The notes beneath the pieces are model-generated. The model did no database searches. It worked only from the letters and a program-made list of their open reading frames with translations, and was not told the origin of the DNA. Of a stretch of 64,000 nt of DNA, positions 59,038-64,000 are shown piece after piece (position 1 is the stretch's first letter; every line of letters begins with the position of its first letter). A program made the translations under genes and the position numbers. Source of the stretch: Pseudomonas lini (GTDB lineage: Bacteria; Pseudomonadota; Gammaproteobacteria; Pseudomonadales; Pseudomonadaceae); the NCBI RefSeq assembly GCF_964063345.1, contig NZ_OZ061318.1, positions 3,906,001-3,970,000 on the forward strand, read 5' to 3'.

Positions 59038-59222
59038 AGGACTTCCCTGTTGTGGGGCCGGATCATGAGAGTTCGAAAAAGGGTTGGCATGATACCCGCT
59101 CTCGATGACTGGATAAAGGCTGAATTGAACAAAATCTGAACAGTTATTCTGTTATCGCCAGCGGTTTGGTTTGAACGGTCAAAGTCAGAAAACTGCCGTC
59201 AAGCCTGTAACACTCGAGCGTT

Positions 59223-60443
59223 TCACTCGGGAGAATGGAAGCTCAGGCTGTAGTTCACCGCTTTGGGGCCTGGATCGAGAATGTCCAGCGCGATGTGGAT
59301 CGGCGTTTGTGGTGGCATTTCCGCCAGGCCTTCGAGGTCGCCGCTGAGGTACTCGCCGGGCTTGAAGCGACGGCTGGCGATCAGGTGGCCGTTGAGGTCG
59401 GCAAAGCGCAGTTCCAGCAACGGGAAGGGCTGGGAGAAGGGCGCGCGATTGTAGATGATGGCATCGACCACGAGTGCGCCGTTGAAGTCCGGGTGGCTGC
59501 GGACCACCAGGTTGCTGCTTTTGACTTTCGCGATGTCGACCTTGGACGGCACGGTGCAGCCGATCTGCGGACATAGTTGCTGGAACCACGGACGGTACTG
59601 GTCCTGGCGTGCCAGTTCGTCGAAGTGGTAGGCGACATATTGGCCAGCGAGGCCGGCGGCGCCGAGCAGGATCAGCAGCAACCAGAAAAAGCGCCGGCCC
59701 CAGGGGGAGCGACGTTTTTGCCAGTCCAGTTGCAACGGGTCGTCGCTCAGGTCCTCCAGCACTTCCGCGCGCAAGGCCGGTCCGCTGCGTTCGCGTCGCT
59801 TGCGCAGGGGTTCGACCGAGGGCAGGGCGTCGTCGACTTCATCGGGAGTCGCCGACAGGCTGCCAAAGGGGATCGGGGCGTCGAGCGGGTCGTGCAGGCG
59901 CAGATGTTGTATCTCGGGCTCGTCGTCCAGATCCGCGGGTTCCAGCGACAGCGAAGGCTCGGTGCGCGAGTGTTTGCTCGGCTCGATCGTCGGTTCTGGC
60001 GTGGGCGCGTCTGCGGTTTGTGCGCGATCGGCGGCCGATTCACTGAAGAGGCTGTCGGACCAGGGCTCCTGATCGTGCTCGGTGGTATCGCGGCGAGCGC
60101 TGAGGCTGTCTTCGCGGGGCCGAATGAATTCCGTTGTTGGCTGGATTTCCCGCTGTTCAAGGCGGGCGAGCTCTTCGTCCAGATCCAGGCTGTCCAGATC
60201 CATTTCCGCAGCGGTCCATTGCTTTTGGCTGATGGCCCGCTGTACGGGTGGTTCGACGGGCGCCGGTGCAACCGGTTTGACCGTCTCCTTGCCGGCCCGC
60301 TGCTCGAGTAACTGCTTGGCGGCGTTGAATACTTGCAAGCACGAGCCGCAACGAACCACTCCACGGGCCGCGCTCAACTGAGCATGGCTGACGCGGAAGC
60401 TGGTTTGGCAATGCGGGCACTGGGTGACGAAGCTGTCGGTCAT
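59223..60443 (-). CDS. Zinc-ribbon and DUF3426 domain protein
   Basis: 406 residues. The N-terminal MJ0042-type zinc finger has two C-x2-C pairs (TQCPHCQTSFRV; VRCGSCLQVFNA). A long acidic/Pro-rich linker (~80-240) leads to one membrane helix (FFWLLLILLGAAGLAGQYVAY) and a C-terminal DUF3426 domain (ALVVDAIIYNRAPFSQPFPL, RFKPGEYLSG). Function is unknown. The gene is conserved between prmA and dusB in Pseudomonas. The layout suggests a cytoplasmic zinc ribbon tethered to a periplasmic domain. Confidence 0.88.
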   Translation of the reverse strand: MTDSFVTQCPHCQTSFRVSHAQLSAARGVVRCGSCLQVFNAAKQLLEQRAGKETVKPVAPAPVEPPVQRAISQKQWTAAEMDLDSLDLDEELARLEQREIQPTTEFIRPREDSLSARRDTTEHDQEPWSDSLFSESAADRAQTADAPTPEPTIEPSKHSRTEPSLSLEPADLDDEPEIQHLRLHDPLDAPIPFGSLSATPDEVDDALPSVEPLRKRRERSGPALRAEVLEDLSDDPLQLDWQKRRSPWGRRFFWLLLILLGAAGLAGQYVAYHFDELARQDQYRPWFQQLCPQIGCTVPSKVDIAKVKSSNLVVRSHPDFNGALVVDAIIYNRAPFSQPFPLLELRFADLNGHLIASRRFKPGEYLSGDLEGLAEMPPQTPIHIALDILDPGPKAVNYSLSFHSPE

Positions 60444-60473
60444 GCGGCAATCCGGTTTATGCAGGCGCTCATT

Positions 60474-61352
60474 CTAGCGCCGACGGCCAGTAATGCGTAC
60501 CCAGCCGTCGCGATTGGCAATCGGGTCCAGATCGAAGTCCTGAGCGTAGGCAGCGGCGACTTCTTCACCTTGTTCGGCGAGGATGCCCGACAGCGCCAAG
60601 CGACCGCCCGGCTTGACCAGGCTGGAGAGTTGCGGCGCCAGCGAAACCAGCGGGCCGGCAAGAATGTTGGCCACCAGCACGTCGGCCTGAACCTGTGGCA
60701 GGTCTTGCGGCAGATACAGCGGGAAGAGTTCGTCGGCAATGTTGTTGCGACCGGCATTGTCGCGGGAGGCTTCCAGCGCCTGCACGTCGATGTCGGTGCC
60801 GACGGCTTGCTTGGCGCCCAGCAACAGCGCGGCAATCGCCAGAATCCCCGAGCCGCAACCGAAGTCGAGCACGTTGCAATCTTTCAGGTCCTGACCGTCG
60901 AGCCATTCCAGGCACAGCGCGGTGGTCGGGTGAGTGCCGGTGCCGAACGCCAGGCCAGGGTCCAGCAGCAGGTTCACCGCGTCCGGCTCAGGCGCGGCGT
61001 GCCAGCTCGGGACGATCCACAGGCGCTGACCGAAGCGCATCGGCTGGAAACCGTCCATCCAGCTGCGTTCCCAGTCCTGGTCTTCGATCACTTCGCTGTG
61101 ATGCTCGGGCAGCGGGCTGCCGGTCAGCAACTCGAGGTGGGCCAGTACGCTGGCGGCTTCGGTGCCACCTTCGAACAAGGCCAGCAGATGCGTGTGCGAC
61201 CACAGCGGGGTGGTATTGAGTTCCGGTTCGAAAATCGGCTGATCTTCGGCGTCCATGAAAGTCACCGACACGGCGCCCACTTCAAGGAAAGCGTCTTCGT
61301 AGGTTTCGGCTTGTTCTGGGCTGATGGCGAGACGGACTTGCAGCCAAGGCAT
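60474..61352 (-). CDS. prmA: Ribosomal protein L11 methyltransferase
   Basis: 292 residues from ATG 61352 ([20 protein letters not shown]), the normal PrmA length; the upstream in-frame extension comes from the REPIN and is rejected. The SAM-binding motif [19 protein letters not shown] and the substrate motif [20 protein letters not shown] are intact. It trimethylates L11. Confidence 0.96.
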   Translation of the reverse strand: MPWLQVRLAISPEQAETYEDAFLEVGAVSVTFMDAEDQPIFEPELNTTPLWSHTHLLALFEGGTEAASVLAHLELLTGSPLPEHHSEVIEDQDWERSWMDGFQPMRFGQRLWIVPSWHAAPEPDAVNLLLDPGLAFGTGTHPTTALCLEWLDGQDLKDCNVLDFGCGSGILAIAALLLGAKQAVGTDIDVQALEASRDNAGRNNIADELFPLYLPQDLPQVQADVLVANILAGPLVSLAPQLSSLVKPGGRLALSGILAEQGEEVAAAYAQDFDLDPIANRDGWVRITGRRR

Positions 61353-61471
61353 GGCGGGCACCTTTGAAAAATATAGATTGCAGCCTAGCGGGCTGCGAGA
61401 AGCGCGCAAGTTTACGCGAGCGCGAGGCAGAAGACGACCGGGTAGCCGCGCATCGGGAGTCATCCAATATC

Positions 61472-61606
61472 TGTGGCGAGGGAGCTTGCTCCCGCTGGAG
61501 CGCGAAGCGGTCCCAAAATGGCAGGTACGGATCTGTCTGGCACAACCCTGTTGAATGGTCTTGCGGTTGCTGTGCAACCGAGCGGGAGCAAGCTCCCTCG
61601 CCACAA
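61472..61606. repeat. REPIN of the GGCGAGGGAGCTTGCTCCCG family
   Basis: TGTGGCGAGGGAGCTTGCTC and GCAAGCTCCCTCGCCACAA form the inverted ends between accC and prmA, with a longer (~90-base) spacer than usual containing GGTTGCTGTGCAACC. Confidence 0.85.
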
Positions 61607-61635
61607 GGGTGAAGCATTCAATCCCCCAGAAACGA

Positions 61636-61659
61636 CAAAGCCGCCCGAAGGCGGCTTTG
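61636..61659 (-). terminator. Terminator of the accBC operon
   Basis: A 10-bp perfect stem (CAAAGCCGCC with GGCGGCTTTG) closed by a CGAA tetraloop, 17 bases after the accC stop on the minus strand. Confidence 0.8.
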
Positions 61660-61675
61660 TTGATCGGGCTAAAGC

Positions 61676-63034
61676 TTAGTGCTTTTCGCCAGCCAGCTTG
61701 TGCTCGAGGTAGTGAATGTTCACGCCCCCTTTGCAGAAACCAGCATCACGGACCAGATCGCGGTGCAGCGGGATGTTGGTCTTGATCCCGTCGACAACGA
61801 TTTCGTCCAGCGCATTGCGCATGCGCGCCATGGCTTCGTCACGGGTTGCGCCGTAGGTGATCAGCTTGCCGATCAACGAATCGTAGTTCGGCGGAACGGC
61901 ATAGCCACTGTACAGGTGCGAATCGACGCGAACGCCGTTGCCGCCTGGAGCGTGGAAATGCTTGACCGTGCCTGGGCTAGGCATGAAGGTTTTCGGGTCT
62001 TCGGCGTTGATCCGACATTCCAGCGCGTGACCGCGGATAACGACGTCATCCTGGGTGTACGACAACTTATTGCCAGCGGCGATGCTGAGCATCTCCTTGA
62101 CGATGTCGATGCCGGTGACCATTTCCGAAACCGGGTGTTCTACCTGGACACGAGTGTTCATCTCGATGAAGTAGAAGTGGCCGTTTTCGTACAGGAACTC
62201 GAAGGTGCCGGCGCCACGATAGCCAATGTCGATACAGGCCCTGACACAGCGTGCGAGGACTTCCTCGCGCGCGTTCTCGTCGATGCCCGGTGCCGGCGCT
62301 TCTTCGAGAACCTTCTGGTGACGACGTTGCAGCGAGCAATCGCGGTCGCCCAAATGGATAGCATGGCCCTGGCCATCGGAAAGAACCTGAACTTCCACGT
62401 GACGTGGGTTAGTCAGGAATTTTTCCAGGTAGACCATCGGGTTGCCGAACGCTGCGCCCGCTTCGGAACGGGTCAGTTTCGCCGAGGCGATCAGGTCTTC
62501 TTCCTTGTGCACGACGCGCATGCCGCGACCACCACCGCCGCCAGCGGCTTTGATGATCACCGGGTAACCGACTTCGCGACCGATGCGCAGAGCGGTTTCT
62601 TCGTCTTCAGGCAGTGGGCCGTCGGAACCCGGAACGGTTGGAACGCCAGCGGCGATCATGGCGTGCTTGGCCGATACCTTGTCGCCCATCAGGCGAATGG
62701 TTTCGGCTTTCGGGCCAATGAACGCGAAGCCGGAGTTCTCGACCTGTTCGGCAAAGTCGGCGTTTTCCGCAAGGAAGCCGTAGCCTGGGTGAATGGCGGT
62801 AGCGCCGGTCACTTCAGCAGCGGCGATGATGGCCGGAATGTGCAGGTAAGAGTGCGCGGCCGATGCCGGACCGATGCAGACGGATTCGTCTGCCAGGCCC
62901 AGGTGCATCAGCTCTTTGTCGGCCTTGGAGTAAACGGCGACAGTCTTGATGCCCATCTCTTTGCAGGCACGCAGAATCCGCAGGGCAATCTCACCGCGGT
63001 TGGCGATCAGAACTTTTTCCAACTTCGCAGTCAT
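61676..63034 (-). CDS. accC: Acetyl-CoA carboxylase, biotin carboxylase subunit
   Basis: 452 residues from ATG 63034 ([20 protein letters not shown]). The ATP-grasp elements ([60 protein letters not shown]) are intact. It carboxylates biotin on AccB in the first step of fatty-acid synthesis. It is 17 bases after accB. Confidence 0.97.
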   Translation of the reverse strand: MTAKLEKVLIANRGEIALRILRACKEMGIKTVAVYSKADKELMHLGLADESVCIGPASAAHSYLHIPAIIAAAEVTGATAIHPGYGFLAENADFAEQVENSGFAFIGPKAETIRLMGDKVSAKHAMIAAGVPTVPGSDGPLPEDEETALRIGREVGYPVIIKAAGGGGGRGMRVVHKEEDLIASAKLTRSEAGAAFGNPMVYLEKFLTNPRHVEVQVLSDGQGHAIHLGDRDCSLQRRHQKVLEEAPAPGIDENAREEVLARCVRACIDIGYRGAGTFEFLYENGHFYFIEMNTRVQVEHPVSEMVTGIDIVKEMLSIAAGNKLSYTQDDVVIRGHALECRINAEDPKTFMPSPGTVKHFHAPGGNGVRVDSHLYSGYAVPPNYDSLIGKLITYGATRDEAMARMRNALDEIVVDGIKTNIPLHRDLVRDAGFCKGGVNIHYLEHKLAGEKH

Positions 63035-63051
63035 CAAAGTTTCTCCGCGGT

Positions 63052-63513
63052 TCAAACGATGGTGAACAGCGGTTGGTCGTACTCAACCGGCTGGCCGTCT
63101 TCGACGAGGATGGATTCGATCACACCGCTGGCTTCAGCTTCGATGTGGTTCATCATCTTCATGGCTTCGACGATGCACAGAGTGTCGCCTTTCTTAACGG
63201 TCTGGCCGACTTCAACGAAGGATGGCGAGGACGGCGAAGATTTGCGATAGAAAGTACCGACCATCGGCGAACGGGCAACGTTGCCGTTCAGCACAGGCGC
63301 AGCCGGAGCTGCAGGAGCAGCGGCGGCAACCGGAGCAGCAGCGACAGGCGCAGGTGCCGGAGCATGCATAGGAGCGGGAGCGTAGTACTGCTGAGCCGGC
63401 GTCTTGCTGTGACGGCTGATGCGTACGGACTCTTCGCCTTCCTTGATCTCGAGCTCGTCGATACCGGATTCTTCCAGCAATTCGATCAGTTTCTTAACTT
63501 TACGGATATCCAT
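63052..63513 (-). CDS. accB: Acetyl-CoA carboxylase, biotin carboxyl carrier protein
   Basis: 153 residues. A helical N-terminus ([20 protein letters not shown]) is followed by an Ala/Pro-rich linker (~45-75) and the biotinyl domain with the attachment lysine K119 in [15 protein letters not shown]. It carries CO2 from AccC to AccAD. Confidence 0.97.
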   Translation of the reverse strand: MDIRKVKKLIELLEESGIDELEIKEGEESVRISRHSKTPAQQYYAPAPMHAPAPAPVAAAPVAAAAPAAPAAPVLNGNVARSPMVGTFYRKSSPSSPSFVEVGQTVKKGDTLCIVEAMKMMNHIEAEASGVIESILVEDGQPVEYDQPLFTIV

Positions 63514-63559
63514 GAATCATCAACTCCCAAGGGTCGGTCAGGGGCGTTACGCTTGTTGT

Positions 63560-64000
63560 TCAAGCTGTTGCCGGTCTTTCAAGCTGCTCTAGGGCGGCCT
63601 CCAGGGCCAGTCGATAACCGCTGGCGCCAAGGCCGCAGATCACTCCCACCGCAACGTCGGAGAAGTAAGAGTGATGGCGGAAAGGTTCGCGTTTGTGCAC
63701 GTTAGACAAATGCACTTCGATGAATGGGATGCTCACTGCCAGCAGCGCGTCACGTAATGCGACACTTGTATGCGTAAAAGCTGCTGGATTGATCAGAATG
63801 AAGTCCACACCTTCGCCGCGAGCAGCGTGGATGCGATCGATCAATTCGTACTCGGCGTTGCTTTGCAGGTAGAGCAAATGGTGGCCGGCATTGCGCGCCC
63901 GCTGTTCCAGATCCTGATTGATCTGCGCCAGCGTCGTTGCACCGTAGACGCCCGGTTCCCGGGTGCCGAGCAGGTTCAGGTTGGGGCCGTGTAAAACCAA
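63560..64000 (-). CDS. aroQ: Type II 3-dehydroquinate dehydratase (N-terminus beyond window)
   Basis: 146 residues are visible and only the first few codons lie past the right edge. [19 protein letters not shown] carries the catalytic Tyr. [43 protein letters not shown] (in pieces) and [20 protein letters not shown] are diagnostic. It is the shikimate-pathway enzyme dehydrating 3-dehydroquinate. Its position before accB matches P. aeruginosa aroQ1. Confidence 0.96.
   Translation of the reverse strand: MVLHGPNLNLLGTREPGVYGATTLAQINQDLEQRARNAGHHLLYLQSNAEYELIDRIHAARGEGVDFILINPAAFTHTSVALRDALLAVSIPFIEVHLSNVHKREPFRHHSYFSDVAVGVICGLGASGYRLALEAALEQLERPATA

Noticed and set aside
61353..61604. 84-residue N-terminal extension of PrmA
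   Set aside because: It is encoded by the REPIN at 61472-61606; the family begins MPWLQ at 61352.
61679..63250. Plus-strand frame of 523 codons opposite accC and accB
   Set aside because: Mirror frame of highly conserved accC; no recognisable protein and no ribosome site.

Overview
The window reads as the chromosome of a Pseudomonas of the P. fluorescens type. Coding density is high and GC-rich. The housekeeping genes at the right end (retS, purD, purH, fis, dusB, prmA, accC, accB, aroQ) and the urease/urea-transport genes have the same order that I recall for P. aeruginosa PAO1 PA4846-PA4868. The intergenic spaces are full of Pseudomonas REP/REPIN palindromes of at least three sequence families. 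No rRNA, tRNA, IS element, integrase or CRISPR array was seen.

Layout. (1) 1-389: end of cbpA and the whole of cbpM. (2) 783-11863: two consecutive giant genes (1651 and about 2014-2021 aa) with an N-terminal Pseudomonas DUF6543-type region, leucine-rich repeats and a C-terminal NEL (IpaH/SspH-like) E3 ubiquitin-ligase domain with a visible C-x-D motif. (3) 11941-22215, all on the minus strand: a nitrogen-scavenging block, urtABCDE (urea ABC importer) followed by ureD, ureA, two GNAT acetyltransferases, ureB and ureC. A good sigma-54 promoter match lies just upstream of urtA. (4) 22426-24470: an array of eight full and one partial ~131-bp REPIN tandem repeats, a small DUF6124-type gene and a structured-RNA candidate. 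(5) 24486-32663, minus strand: a FecCD-type ABC importer, then a copper-uptake set (PepSY membrane protein, OprC/NosA-type TonB receptor, two DUF2946 proteins, a PCu(A)C chaperone). (6) 32935-40672: cobalamin ring synthesis in two divergent arms, cobL-cbiD-cobK (minus) and cobG-cobH-cobI-cobJ (plus). (7) 40698-50997: a more AT-rich toxin island. It holds a 2360-aa large toxin with a TcdA/TcdB-type glucosyltransferase domain, a C58-like cysteine protease triad and a TcdA/TcdB-type pore domain. It is followed by a scrambled remnant of a second pore domain and by three small, mutually similar proteins of unknown function. (8) 51034-64000, minus strand: marC-like gene, retS, purD, purH, dusB-fis, a zinc-ribbon DUF3426 gene, prmA, accB-accC and the partial aroQ.

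How the parts work together. Urea is imported by UrtABCDE and hydrolysed by urease; ureEFG are not in the window. Cobalamin genes, the ABC importer and the copper genes form a metal/corrinoid region. The most novel-looking part is the toxin island between the cobalamin genes and retS: a multidomain TcdA-like toxin, an inverted fragment of a diverged paralogue, and a trio of companion proteins whose role (immunity, chaperone or co-toxin) cannot be told from sequence. Together with the two NEL genes, the window holds about 18 kb of host-directed toxin coding sequence in three genes, with no visible secretion-system gene nearby.

Method limits: domain calls come from reading translated sequence by eye and from remembered family motifs. 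No database search was run. PAO1 synteny is from memory.
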